Shown piece by piece: positions 7,937-17,293 of a stretch of 64,000 nucleotides of DNA. The first letter of the stretch is position 1; every line of letters begins with the position of its first letter. The stretch covers positions 248,001 through 312,000 of the forward strand of contig NZ_VJNO01000002.1 of assembly GCF_007096885.1 (NCBI RefSeq), in the 5' to 3' direction. The translations under genes were made by a program, and so were the position numbers. The notes beneath the pieces are model-generated. The model had not been told where the DNA came from and did no database searches. It saw only the letters and a program-made list of their open reading frames with translations. This stretch comes from Streptomyces sp. 130 (lineage in GTDB: Bacteria > Actinomycetota > Actinomycetes > Streptomycetales > Streptomycetaceae).

Positions 7937-10786
7937 GTGGAATCACTCGAAGTGGTCATGTCCTGCGTCAGGGAAGCCGCCGCGACCGAGAGCCTCGATC
8001 CGGTATTCGGGCCCGGTGTGCTCGAACACGCCCAGCGCTTGGCGGCGAACCTGGACACCCACCCCGAGCCGGGTGTGGCGCGGTACCTCCTGGGATGGTT
8101 CCACTGGTACCGCGCCCAGGGACTTCCCGAAGGCGAGGACGAGCAGGACCTGGAACGCGCGCGGGACTTCCTCCTCCACCACTTCATCACCGACGGTTCC
8201 GGAGCGATCCCCGAGCCGCTGGCGGCGACCATCGCCCTCATGGCGATCCCGAGCGCGCTCGCGCACCACAGCCGCACCGTGCTCGCGCCCGACGGATTGT
8301 CGGTGGACGTGGCGGTCCGGCTGTGGACGCGCGTCATCGAGGCACTGGAGCCGGACGACTCCCTGCGGGCGCACTGCCTGACTTGTCTCAGCACGATGCT
8401 GCAGATCCGGAGCTGGCTGGGAGGCGGCGTCGAGGACGTGGACGAGGCGGTCCGCCTGGGCCGCGAGGCGGTCGCGCTCAGCCGTGGCACGGACGCGGCA
8501 AGCGCCCTGTCCGCGCTCGCGACCGCGTTACGCGACAGATACGGCTTCGCGCAGGCCATCGGCGACCTGGACGAAGCCATCGAGACGGGGCGGCGCGCCG
8601 TCCGGGCCGCCCGCCCGGACGAGGAGGACATGCCCGGATACCTGTCGAACCTGTGCACGATGCTGCTCCTGCGCCACGGCCGCACGTCCGACTCGGCGGA
8701 CCTGGACGACGCGATCCGGCTCGGCCGCCGAGCCGTCGCCCTCACCCAGCCCGAAAACCCCGATCGCGCCGCACGGCTGTCGAACCTGAGCCTCGCGCTC
8801 CAGAACCGCTTCGCGGGGACAGCGGACTCCGCCGGCCTCGACGAGGCCGTCGAGGCCGGCCGGCTGGCGGTCGCCACCACCCCCGAGAGCCACCGCGAGT
8901 GGACCACCCGGCTGTCGGTCCTCGGAATGGCGCTCCGCAACCGCTGCACGGCCAACGGCGCCCCCGCGGACGGCGACGAGGCGGTCCGGGTCGCGGTCAG
9001 GGCCCTGCGGGCCACTGCCGAAAGCGACGCGGCCTGGGCGGGGAGACAGCAGGCCGTGGGTCTCGCGCTGGTGGCCCGGTTCAAACTGTCCCGTCATCTC
9101 GACGACGCGTTCCAAGCCGCCGAGGCGTTCGCCGCCGCGGTGGCGGCCCCGGCCGCCCCGCCGCACGAGCGGATCAAGTTCGCCACCAGCGCGGCCAGGC
9201 TGCTCGCCCTGATCGATCCGTCCCGGGCAGCCGACCTCCTGGAACAGGCCGTACGCCTGCTGCCCGAGGTCGCACCGCGCCGCCTCGGGCGAACCGACCA
9301 GCAGTCCGCGCTCGTCGCCGTCACCGGACTGGCCGGCGACGCCGCGGCCCTGGCGCTGGACGCCGCCTCGGCCCGGCCGGACCGGGCCGCCCAGCGCGCC
9401 CTGTCCCTGCTGGAGAGCGGGCGCACGATCTTGATCGGCCAACTCCTCGACGGCCGCGGCAGTCTGGACGGCCTGCCCCCCGCTCTCGCGGCCCGGTTCA
9501 CCTCGCTGCGGGAAGCACTCGAAGGAAGCCGGGGCGCCGATCCGTTGTCCGCCCTCCTGCCCGGCGGGGCGGCCACCAACGACGACCGGGTCGACCTCGC
9601 CCGCGCGATGGCCGCCACTCTCGCCGAGATCCGCGCGCAGGACGGTTTCGCCTCGTTCGGCCTGCCGCCCCGCCTCGATGAGCTCCTGCCCGAAGCCGCC
9701 CACGGCCCCGTGGTCACCGTCAACGTCGCGGAGCGCCGCAGCGACGCACTGCTGCTGACCACCGCCGGAGTCGTAGCGCTACCGCTTCCCGGCCTGAACC
9801 GCGCGACGCTCACCGCCCGGGTCGAAGCCTTCCACGCGGCGCTGGAGGCGAGCACCGACCCCGGACAGGACCGCTTCGCCGCCCAGGCGTCGCTGACCGG
9901 GACGCTGGAATGGCTGTGGGAGACCGTGGCCGAACCAGTCCTCGACGAACTCGGATACCGCGAGGCACCCCCGGACGGCTCCGCCCCGCCACGGATGTGG
10001 TGGGCGCCCGGCGGGCTGCTGAGCCTGCTGCCACTGCACGCCGCCGGCCGCTACGACGAGCGAGGCGTCCGCCACGGGCAGGCGGTCATGGAGCGCGTCG
10101 TCTCCTCCTACACACCGACGATCCGGGCCCTGAGCCACGCCCGCAGGCGCCAGACGGCGCCGCCCGGCCGCCAGAGCTCGCTGATCGTCGCCATGCCGAC
10201 CACGCCGGGGCTGCCGGGACTCGCGCACGTCCCCACCGAGGTCGACATGCTGACCTCGACACTGCCGGACCCGCTGGTCCTCACCGGGTCCGCGCACACC
10301 CTCCCGACCCGCGACCGGGTCCTGAAGGAGCTGGCCCGGCACACGATCGCGCACTTCGCCTGCCATGGTGCGCACGATCCCGCCGACCCCTCCCGCAGCC
10401 GCCTGCTCCTGCACGACCACGAACAGTCCCCCTTCACGGTCGCCGCCCTGGCACCGATCGACCTCTGGCAGGCACGGCTCGCCTATCTGTCCGCCTGTGA
10501 GACCGCGCTGAACACCGCCACCGGACTGCTCGACGAGGCGATCCACATGGCCTCGGCCTTCCAGGCCGCCGGCTACTCCCACGTGGTCGGCACCCTGTGG
10601 TCCATCGATGACGAGGCCGCCGCCGAGATGGCCCAGGACTTCTACGCCGGGATGCGCGCCGACGCCTCGGAAGGCATCGATTTCACGGCGGCGGCGCGGG
10701 CGTTGCACGACGCGGTCAGGACCCAGCGGGACCGCTACCCCCGGATGCCGTCACTGTGGGCGGCCCACATCCACGTCGGTCCGTGA
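7937..10786 (+). CDS. TPR-CHAT protein (caspase-like protease)
   Basis: The 949-residue protein has an N-terminal helical region, then TPR-like repeats of about 45 residues from roughly 150 to 460 (units containing LDEAI or LDDAI followed by GRRAV), a linker, and a C-terminal CHAT domain from about residue 670. The catalytic dyad is visible: His810 in HFACHG and Cys854 in LSACET, followed by the conserved GYSHVVGTLW segment. CHAT peptidases are activated through their repeat regions and cleave partner proteins in prokaryotic conflict systems. The start is a GTG at 7937 with GGGGGAG close by. Codon 198 (8528-8530) is TTA, rare in Streptomyces and dependent on the bldA tRNA. Confidence 0.9.
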   Translation: MESLEVVMSCVREAAATESLDPVFGPGVLEHAQRLAANLDTHPEPGVARYLLGWFHWYRAQGLPEGEDEQDLERARDFLLHHFITDGSGAIPEPLAATIALMAIPSALAHHSRTVLAPDGLSVDVAVRLWTRVIEALEPDDSLRAHCLTCLSTMLQIRSWLGGGVEDVDEAVRLGREAVALSRGTDAASALSALATALRDRYGFAQAIGDLDEAIETGRRAVRAARPDEEDMPGYLSNLCTMLLLRHGRTSDSADLDDAIRLGRRAVALTQPENPDRAARLSNLSLALQNRFAGTADSAGLDEAVEAGRLAVATTPESHREWTTRLSVLGMALRNRCTANGAPADGDEAVRVAVRALRATAESDAAWAGRQQAVGLALVARFKLSRHLDDAFQAAEAFAAAVAAPAAPPHERIKFATSAARLLALIDPSRAADLLEQAVRLLPEVAPRRLGRTDQQSALVAVTGLAGDAAALALDAASARPDRAAQRALSLLESGRTILIGQLLDGRGSLDGLPPALAARFTSLREALEGSRGADPLSALLPGGAATNDDRVDLARAMAATLAEIRAQDGFASFGLPPRLDELLPEAAHGPVVTVNVAERRSDALLLTTAGVVALPLPGLNRATLTARVEAFHAALEASTDPGQDRFAAQASLTGTLEWLWETVAEPVLDELGYREAPPDGSAPPRMWWAPGGLLSLLPLHAAGRYDERGVRHGQAVMERVVSSYTPTIRALSHARRRQTAPPGRQSSLIVAMPTTPGLPGLAHVPTEVDMLTSTLPDPLVLTGSAHTLPTRDRVLKELARHTIAHFACHGAHDPADPSRSRLLLHDHEQSPFTVAALAPIDLWQARLAYLSACETALNTATGLLDEAIHMASAFQAAGYSHVVGTLWSIDDEAAAEMAQDFYAGMRADASEGIDFTAAARALHDAVRTQRDRYPRMPSLWAAHIHVGP

Positions 10787-10958
10787 CCACCCCACACACC
10801 GGCGGCCGAAGGCACCTGGGCGGCAGCCGGCCCACGATCCGCCGGCGCCTCACCCCGGGCAGCCGGAACGTCCCGCCCGCCGGGCGGCACCCGGCAGGCA
10901 CTCCCGACGCCCCGGCCCGCCCCGCCGGCGGACGGCGCCACTCCCGGAACGCGCGCCC

Positions 10959-11639
10959 TCAGCGCCCCTCGCCCTTCTCCAGCCGGCCCCGCTCGCGCGC
11001 GGCCTCCCGCAGCCGCTGCTTCTCCGCCTTGCTGCGCTTGTGCTCCACCCCTACGCCGCCCATGAGCGCGAAACCGGTGATCCGGACCCGGGGCGCGTCG
11101 GGCGCGGGCGCCGACTCGTCCTTGACGTCCTCCCCGAAACCACCCATGATGCCGATGCCCCGGACCTCCACATTGAGATCCGGCGGAACCGTCACATGGA
11201 TACCGCCCATGATCGTGAAGCAGCGGATCACGGTCTCGCGGGCCTCGAAATTCGCCTCGCGCAGGTCGATGCTGCCGCCGCCCCACATCGCGAACGCGGT
11301 GAAGACCCGGCCGACCGTCCATCTGCCCCGGCGGCCGAACCCGCCCCAGAACGCGAACGCGCCGCTCGACGTGGCCGGCTTCCCGATCCGCTCCGGCCAA
11401 CGCGCCGCCGAACCCGGCCGGGGCCGCACGGCCGGCGACGACGAGGCGGAGCCGGCGGCCGGCAGATCACGGACGAGCGGCTCCAACTCGCCGTGCGTCC
11501 GCGCCTTGTAGGCGCTGTCGAGGCGCTGCTCGAACTCCTCCATCTCCAGGCGCCCTTCGGCGACCGCCTCACGCAGGATCTCGGCCACCCGTTCACGTTC
11601 GGCGTCGGAGGCACGCATGTCGGGGAGTTCGCTCGTCAT
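10959..11639 (-). CDS. DUF1707 domain protein with C-terminal LiaF-like region
   Basis: The 226-residue protein starts with a DUF1707 (SHOCT-like) module: MRASDAERERVAEIL, then EGRLEMEEFEQRLDSAYKARTHGEL, at about residues 7-55. A C-terminal beta-rich region follows, with repeated GGI and GGF turns (WGGGSIDLREANF, TIMGGIHVTVP), typical of LiaF/YvqF-like domains that sit with envelope-stress systems. There is no clear transmembrane helix. The chosen ATG at 11639 matches the usual DUF1707 start; an upstream in-frame ATG at 11675 is less likely. It lies just downstream of the ABC exporter on the same strand, 10 bases after its stop, so it may be the last gene of that operon. Confidence 0.85.
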   Translation of the reverse strand: MTSELPDMRASDAERERVAEILREAVAEGRLEMEEFEQRLDSAYKARTHGELEPLVRDLPAAGSASSSPAVRPRPGSAARWPERIGKPATSSGAFAFWGGFGRRGRWTVGRVFTAFAMWGGGSIDLREANFEARETVIRCFTIMGGIHVTVPPDLNVEVRGIGIMGGFGEDVKDESAPAPDAPRVRITGFALMGGVGVEHKRSKAEKQRLREAARERGRLEKGEGR

Positions 11640-11649
11640 GGCACGCAGC

Positions 11650-12675
11650 CTATTGAACCGCCGCGCCCACGTCACCGGCTCCCCCGGCCGTCCCGGACGC
11701 GTACATCTTCGCGATCACCGCCTCGATGTCGGGCTCCCGCACCGAAAGGTCCGCCAACGGGTACTCCGCGGCGATCCGCGCCACCAGCGGAGCCGCCGAC
11801 GCGGACGCCGGGAAGGCCAGCCACTGGCGCGGCCCCTCCACCTTCACCGTCCGCACCGAGGGCTCCGACTCCAAGCGGATCGGCGGGAGTTCGCGCTCCA
11901 GATCGACCACGAGCGTCCGCTCGCTCTCCCCCACCTCGTGCAGCCCGGCCGGCGCACCGTCGTACATCAGCCGGCCGCGGTCGATCACCATCACCCGGCC
12001 GCACAACTGCTCGATGTCCGTGAGGTCATGCGTCGTCAGCAGCACCGTCGTCCCGCGCTCCGCGTTCAGGTCCCGCAGGAACTGCCGCACCCTGGCCTTC
12101 GACACCACATCGAGGCCGATCGTCGGCTCGTCCAGATACAGCACCTCCGGATCGTGCAGCAGCGCCGCCGCGATGTCCCCCCGCATCCGCTGCCCGAGCG
12201 ACAGCTGACGCACCGGCACGTCCAACAGGTCACCCAGGTCCAGGAGTTCGACACAACGCTCCAGATTGGCCCGGAAGCGCGCGTCCGGCACCCGGTACAT
12301 GCGGTGCATCAGCCGGTACGAGTCGCGCAGCGGCAGGTCCCACCACAACGTCGTACGCTGCCCGAAGACCACCCCGATCCGGTGCGCCAGCCGCGTGCGC
12401 TCCCGCGAAGGATCGATGCCCGCGACGCGCAGCGAACCACCGCTCGGCGTCAGGATGCCCGTCAGCATCTTGATCGTGGTCGACTTCCCGGCCCCGTTCG
12501 GCCCGATGTAACCGACCATCTCCCCGCGCTGCACCCGGAAGCTGATCCCGTCGACCGCCCGCACCTGACGCCGCTCACCGCGCAGGAAGCCCGTCCTGCG
12601 CCGGACGTCGAAGACCTTCTCCAGCCGGTCCAGCTCGATGAAGGCCGCCCCGCCGCCCGTCTCCGTACCACCCAT
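11650..12675 (-). CDS. ABC-2 type exporter ATP-binding protein
   Basis: The 341-residue ATPase shows Walker A (GPNGAGKST, about residue 60), a Q-loop (GVVFGQRTTLWWD), a signature motif (LSLGQRMRGDIAAAL), Walker B (VLYLDEPTIGLD) and the switch His (LLTTHD). The FGQRTTLWWDLP stretch and the roughly 100-residue C-terminal extension resemble the subfamily paired with two unlike ABC-2 permeases (ABC transporters COG4586 with COG4587 and COG3694). The two permease genes lie immediately upstream on the same strand, 23 bases away. The ATG at 12675 follows GGGAG. The exported substrate is unknown. Confidence 0.92.
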   Translation of the reverse strand: MGGTETGGGAAFIELDRLEKVFDVRRRTGFLRGERRQVRAVDGISFRVQRGEMVGYIGPNGAGKSTTIKMLTGILTPSGGSLRVAGIDPSRERTRLAHRIGVVFGQRTTLWWDLPLRDSYRLMHRMYRVPDARFRANLERCVELLDLGDLLDVPVRQLSLGQRMRGDIAAALLHDPEVLYLDEPTIGLDVVSKARVRQFLRDLNAERGTTVLLTTHDLTDIEQLCGRVMVIDRGRLMYDGAPAGLHEVGESERTLVVDLERELPPIRLESEPSVRTVKVEGPRQWLAFPASASAAPLVARIAAEYPLADLSVREPDIEAVIAKMYASGTAGGAGDVGAAVQ

Positions 12676-12698
12676 GCCGCTCCCTCTCCCGTCCCGTC

Positions 12699-13571
12699 TC
12701 AACTTCCCGTGCTCCGGTACGACCGCAGCCCCGCCCGCCACGCCAGACCCGCCCCGGCCGCGCCCCCCCCGGCCACCACCGGCGGCAGGAACGCCACCCA
12801 CGACGGCAGCCCCAACGGCAGCTCCCGCCCCAGCACGTACAGCGCCGGAAGCCAGTTCACGAAGGCCAGCGGCACCACGAACGTCACCCCGCGCACCAGG
12901 TCCTTCGCGAAGATCGTCGGCGGATACTGGAGCAGCGTGTTCCCCCCGTACGTGAACGAGTTCTGCACCTGCGAGGCGTCCTGCGCGACGAACTGGAACG
13001 CCCCGCCCGCCACGAACACCGCCCCGAAGATCACCGCCCCGCTCAGCAGCATCAGCGGCAGCACGACCGCCCGCGCCACCGTCCAGTCGATGTCCGACGC
13101 CACCAGCCCGTAACCCAGCACCAGCACCCCCTGCGTGATCCGCCCCAGCCTGCGCAGCGCGAAACGGTCGGCCGCCACCTGCGCGAGGACCGGCACGGGC
13201 CGCACCAGCAACGTGTCCAGCGTGCCGTCGCGCACCCGGCGGCCGAGCCGGTCCATCGACCCCATCAGCAGATCCGCCAGACCGAAGGCCGTCCCCGAAG
13301 CCCCGTACAGCAGTGCGATCTCCTGGAGCGAGTAGCCGCCCAGCGCGTCGACGTGCGCGAACATCAGCATGATCGTCACGAAGTCGAACGCCGTCGCCGT
13401 GAAGTTGCCGACCGCCGTCATCAGGAACGACGCCCGGTACGCCATCGTGGAGCGCAGCCACATCGACACGATCAGCCCGTACGCCCGCACCCCCTCGACC
13501 AGCCGCGGGCGCGGCGCGAACACCGCCTCCTCCCGCACCCCCGGCGCGGCCGCCTCCGCCACCTCAGCCAC
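12699..13571 (-). CDS. ABC-2 type exporter permease (second subunit)
   Basis: The 290-residue protein has six hydrophobic segments and matches the COG3694-type partner permeases: an N-terminal cytoplasmic stretch, YRASFLMTAVGNF at the first helix, a DTLLVRPV loop, and conserved YPPTIF near the fourth or fifth segment. The start is ambiguous. A GTG at 13571 overlaps the upstream permease stop by eight bases, and a second in-frame GTG lies at 13562. Either way it is coupled to the permease upstream and followed closely by the ATPase gene. Confidence 0.88.
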   Translation of the reverse strand: MAEVAEAAAPGVREEAVFAPRPRLVEGVRAYGLIVSMWLRSTMAYRASFLMTAVGNFTATAFDFVTIMLMFAHVDALGGYSLQEIALLYGASGTAFGLADLLMGSMDRLGRRVRDGTLDTLLVRPVPVLAQVAADRFALRRLGRITQGVLVLGYGLVASDIDWTVARAVVLPLMLLSGAVIFGAVFVAGGAFQFVAQDASQVQNSFTYGGNTLLQYPPTIFAKDLVRGVTFVVPLAFVNWLPALYVLGRELPLGLPSWVAFLPPVVAGGGAAGAGLAWRAGLRSYRSTGS

Positions 13572-14364
13572 CCTGGACCACCACCCTCCGCGTCGCCACC
13601 GACTGCACCATCCGCCCCACCAGCAGCAACACCACGGCCCAGGCCGCCTGGAACACGTACACCCGCACCAGACCCCAGCCCGTGTGCTTGCCCAGGAACA
13701 CATCCGCCGGCACCTGGAGCAGCGCCGACCACGGCATCAGCCGCGCCACCTCACCCAGCAGCCCCGGGAACAGGCTCAGCGGCAGCAGCATCCCCGAGAA
13801 GAACAGCCCCGCCAGGAAGGCGATCTGCGCCGCGCCCGCCCCGTCCATCAGCCAGAAGGCGGACAGCGCCACCAGATAGCGGATCGCGAAGCTCACCACC
13901 ACCCCCAGCGCCACCGCCACCAGGAACGCCAGCCACGGCCCCGCCGACCCCGGCAGCGCCAGGTCGAACGCCAGCCCGCCGAGCACCATCGGCACGATGC
14001 CGCGCCCCAGCAGATGGAAGGCCGCCCGCCCCAAGTCCTGCGCCAGCCACCACAGCTGGAGGTCGACCGGCCGGTACAGGTCCACCGCGATGTCGCCCGT
14101 ACGGATGCGCTCGATCAGCTCGTCCTCGAAACCGCCGCCCATCATCACGCAGGTCATCAGCAGCGCCTGGCCCAGCCAGACGAAGGTGAGCGCCTGCGGC
14201 ATGTCGTAGCCACCGAGCCGCGGCCGCTCGTCCCACAACGCCATGTACGTGTAGGCGAGGATGAAACCGAAGACGGTGTTGGTGAACACGCCCGCCACCG
14301 TCTCCATCCGATAGGTGGCGTACCGGCGGAAACCACCCGCCGCCACCACCGCGTAGACCCGCAC
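13564..14364 (-). CDS. ABC-2 type exporter permease (first subunit)
   Basis: The product, about 266 residues, is a six-helix membrane protein resembling COG4587-type permeases. Features are the N-terminal RYATYRMETVAGVFTNTVFGFI helix, a cytoplasmic loop with RIRTGDIAVDLYRPVD (also seen in this family), and C-terminal hydrophobic helices. I prefer the GTG at 14364, because GGAGG lies eight bases upstream; an ATG at 14412 would add 16 residues without a good ribosome site. It is the first gene of the permease-permease-ATPase operon and is divergent from the penicillin-binding protein gene. Confidence 0.88.
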   Translation of the reverse strand: MRVYAVVAAGGFRRYATYRMETVAGVFTNTVFGFILAYTYMALWDERPRLGGYDMPQALTFVWLGQALLMTCVMMGGGFEDELIERIRTGDIAVDLYRPVDLQLWWLAQDLGRAAFHLLGRGIVPMVLGGLAFDLALPGSAGPWLAFLVAVALGVVVSFAIRYLVALSAFWLMDGAGAAQIAFLAGLFFSGMLLPLSLFPGLLGEVARLMPWSALLQVPADVFLGKHTGWGLVRVYVFQAAWAVVLLLVGRMVQSVATRRVVVQGG

Positions 14365-14536
14365 AGCAACCGCCTCCCCGTCAACGGGTGCCGCACCGCG
14401 CGTGGACACCAAAGCGCAGAACCCTAGCCCGGCCGGGACAGCCGCCGCGAGCGCTTTTCGGCCGTCGATCCAAGGGATATGCGCCAGAAAAGGGCACTAT
14501 GGGGGAACTGACCGCGGCCGAGGAGTCTGCACCGAC

Positions 14537-16912
14537 ATGAGCGACGAGCCACAGCAGCAGAACGGGGACACCGACCCCCCGGGCTGGGCCCCCAGGGACC
14601 TGCCTGCCGACGCCGCCGCCCCCACCGGTGAAGGCCCGCCGGCAGGCGAGAACACCGGCGGCAAGAAACCCGGCAAGGCCAAACGCCCCAAGCGCACCGG
14701 CTGGCGGCGGCTCATCCCCACCTGGCGCATGGTCCTCGGCGGCGTACTCCTCATCGCCCTGCTCCTGATCGGCGGCTTCATCGCCGGCTACCAACTGGTC
14801 GACATCCCCGCCGCCAACGCCAGCGCCACCGCCCAGTCCAACGTCTACCTGTACGCCGACGGCACCGTCATCGCCCGCGACGGCGACGTCAACCGCGAGA
14901 ACATCAAGCTCGCCCAGGTCCCCCGCAGCGTCCAGCACGCCGTCCTCGCCGCTGAGGACCGCGACTTCTACTCCGAACGCGCCGTCGACGTGAAGGCGAT
15001 GTTCCGGGCCGGCTGGAACACCCTCACCGGCAAGGGCAAACAGGGCGGCTCGACCATCACCCAGCAGTACGTCAAGAACTACTACCTCGGCCAGGAACGG
15101 ACCGTCGTCCGCAAGGTCAAGGAATTCTTCATCGCCATCAAGCTCAACCGCGAACAGTCCAAGGACCAGATCCTGGAGGGCTACCTCAACACCAGCTACT
15201 TCGGCCGCAACGCCTACGGCATCCAGGCCGCCGCCCAGGCGTACTACGGCAAGGACATCGGCGACGTCACCACCGCCCAGGGCGCGTACCTCGCCTCCCT
15301 CCTCAACGCCCCCAGCGCCTACGACGTCGTCGCCCTCCCCGAGAACAAGTCCGCCGCCGTCGCCCGCTGGAACTACGTACTGGACGGCATGGTCAAGGAG
15401 AAGTGGCTCGACCCCGCCGAGCGCGAGGCGATGACCTTCCCCGTCCCCGGCCCCGTCAAGCCCGCCAACAGCCTCTCCGGACAGCGCGGCTACATCGTCA
15501 AGGCCGTCGAGGACTACCTCGTCGGCAACGACATCCTCGACGAGAAGACCCTCGCCGCCCGCGGCTACCGCATCACCACCACACTCCAGCGCGAGAAGCA
15601 GAACGCCCTCGTCGAAGCCGTCGAGGACAAGGTCATGTCCAAGACCGACGACGACCGCGCACCCGACCGCAACGTCCGGGTCGGCGGCGCCTCCATCGAC
15701 CCCGCCAACGGCCACGTCGTCGCCATGTACGGCGGCATCGACTACACCCGCCAGTACGTCAACAACGCCACCCGTCGCGACTACCAGGTCGGCTCCACCT
15801 TCAAACCGTTCGTCTTCACCTCCGCCGTCGCCAACGGCTCCACCACCCAGGACGGCCGCCGCATCACCCCCAGCACCATCTACGACGGCACCAACAAGCG
15901 CATGGTCGAAGGCCCCGACGGCCCCACCGGCTACGACCCCGCCAACGAGGACGACCGCAGCTACGGCCCCATCACGGTGACCGAAGCCACCGACAAGTCC
16001 GTCAACGCCGTCTACGCCCAGATGGCCGAGGACGTCGGCCCCGAGAAGGTCCGGCAGACCGCCATCGACCTCGGCATCCCCAAGGACACCTCCGCCCTCC
16101 CCCCCCCCCCCTCCATCGCCCTCGGCGTCGCCACCGCCAGCGTCCTCGACATGACCGAGGCGTACGCCACCCTCGCCGCCCACGGCAAGCACGGCGCCCA
16201 CGTCCTGGTCAGCGAGGTCACCAAGGACGGCGAGAAGGTCACCCTGCCCGGCCGCACGGTGAAGCAGGCCGTCAGCCGCGAGGCCGCCGACACCACCACC
16301 TCGATCCTGCGGAGCGTCGTCGAGGGCGGCACCGGAACCGCCGCCAAGGGCGCGGGCCGCCCCGCCGCCGGAAAGACCGGAACCGCCGAGGAGGACCGGG
16401 CCGCCTGGTTCGCCGGCTACACCCCCGACCTCGCCACCGTCATCGCCGTCATGGGCCAGAACCCCGACACCGGCGCCCAGAAACCCCTCTACGGCGCACT
16501 CGGACTCCCCCGCATCAACGGCGGCGGCGCCCCCGCCGAAACCTGGGCCCAGTACACCGCGGCAGCCCTCAAGGGCACCCCCGCCCACAGCTTCGACCTC
16601 GACGTGGAGGAGGGCACCGACGACACCGCGCTGCCCACCGCCCAGTCCACCGCCCCCGGCGACACCGGCCGCCGCACCCCCTCGGCCACCCCCCGCCGCA
16701 CCCGGTCCACCACCCCGTCCCAGCCCCCCTCCGCCCCGCGCACCACCCCCGGCACCACGGACAACCCGGCCGGAGGCACCGGCGACGGAGGCACCACGGA
16801 CGGCGGGACGGACACGGGCGGCGACGGCGGGGACACCGGGGGCGGGGGCGGCGACACCGGCGGCCCCCTCGACGGACCCAAAGGCACGCGGGCCCCCAGC
16901 ACCCGCCCCTGA
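14537..16912 (+). CDS. Class A penicillin-binding protein (glycosyltransferase-transpeptidase)
   Basis: The 791-residue bifunctional peptidoglycan synthase has a disordered cytoplasmic N-terminus, one membrane anchor at about residues 71-90, and a GT51 glycosyltransferase domain with the catalytic Glu140 in AAEDRDF and the GGSTITQQ motif. The transpeptidase domain carries STFK (Ser420), SVN (488-490) and KTG (613-615). A Thr/Gly/Asp/Pro-rich tail follows. It builds and crosslinks cell-wall glycan at the outer face of the membrane. A run of 13 C (16099-16111, encoding part of LPPPPS) sits inside the transpeptidase domain. The reading frame is intact across it. Confidence 0.95.
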   Translation: MSDEPQQQNGDTDPPGWAPRDLPADAAAPTGEGPPAGENTGGKKPGKAKRPKRTGWRRLIPTWRMVLGGVLLIALLLIGGFIAGYQLVDIPAANASATAQSNVYLYADGTVIARDGDVNRENIKLAQVPRSVQHAVLAAEDRDFYSERAVDVKAMFRAGWNTLTGKGKQGGSTITQQYVKNYYLGQERTVVRKVKEFFIAIKLNREQSKDQILEGYLNTSYFGRNAYGIQAAAQAYYGKDIGDVTTAQGAYLASLLNAPSAYDVVALPENKSAAVARWNYVLDGMVKEKWLDPAEREAMTFPVPGPVKPANSLSGQRGYIVKAVEDYLVGNDILDEKTLAARGYRITTTLQREKQNALVEAVEDKVMSKTDDDRAPDRNVRVGGASIDPANGHVVAMYGGIDYTRQYVNNATRRDYQVGSTFKPFVFTSAVANGSTTQDGRRITPSTIYDGTNKRMVEGPDGPTGYDPANEDDRSYGPITVTEATDKSVNAVYAQMAEDVGPEKVRQTAIDLGIPKDTSALPPPPSIALGVATASVLDMTEAYATLAAHGKHGAHVLVSEVTKDGEKVTLPGRTVKQAVSREAADTTTSILRSVVEGGTGTAAKGAGRPAAGKTGTAEEDRAAWFAGYTPDLATVIAVMGQNPDTGAQKPLYGALGLPRINGGGAPAETWAQYTAAALKGTPAHSFDLDVEEGTDDTALPTAQSTAPGDTGRRTPSATPRRTRSTTPSQPPSAPRTTPGTTDNPAGGTGDGGTTDGGTDTGGDGGDTGGGGGDTGGPLDGPKGTRAPSTRP

Positions 16913-16931
16913 ACCGGGCCCGGCGCGGGCG

Positions 16932-17252
16932 TCAGTGCCCCGAAGTGGCCTTCAGCCCCACCACGGACACCAGCAACAGACACACGAAGAAGATCCGGGC
17001 CGCCGTCACCGGCTCGTGCAGCACCACCATGCCCAGGACCGCGGCACCCGCCGCGCCGATCCCGACCCACACCCCGTACGCCGTACCGATCGGCAGCGTC
17101 CGGGCCGCGTGCGACAGCAGCATCATGCTCGCCACGATCCCCAGACCCGTGAACACACTCGGCCACAGCCGGGTGAACCCCTCGGTGTACTTCATCCCGA
17201 TCGACCAGGCCACCTCCAGCAGACCGGCGACCACCAGCAGAACCCACGCCAC
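16932..17252 (-). CDS. sugE: SMR family guanidinium exporter (SugE/Gdx)
   Basis: The 106-residue protein has four transmembrane helices and the Gdx-type signature: the essential Glu13 in LLEVAWSIGMKYTEGF, and GTAYGVWVGIGAAG in helix 3. The WSIGMKYTEGF stretch separates the guanidinium-exporting SugE/Gdx subgroup from EmrE-like multidrug pumps. The GTG at 17252 is chosen because GGAGGT lies seven bases upstream and the protein then has the family length. A guanidine-III riboswitch lies 42 bases upstream of the start, so expression should rise when free guanidine accumulates, coupling sensing to export. Older annotations call such proteins quaternary ammonium transporters. Confidence 0.93.
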   Translation of the reverse strand: MAWVLLVVAGLLEVAWSIGMKYTEGFTRLWPSVFTGLGIVASMMLLSHAARTLPIGTAYGVWVGIGAAGAAVLGMVVLHEPVTAARIFFVCLLLVSVVGLKATSGH

Positions 17253-17293
17253 GACAGCACCTCCGACGAGACAGAACACGCCAACAACACGGA

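Noticed and set aside
16090..16120. A frameshift in the penicillin-binding protein at the 13-C tract
   Set aside because: The frame is continuous on both sides and the downstream KTG motif is in the same phase, so the gene reads as intact.
14381..16588. A 735-codon Gly/Val-rich minus-strand frame opposite the penicillin-binding protein gene
   Set aside because: It is the antisense shadow of third-position GC in the real gene; it has no motifs or ribosome site.
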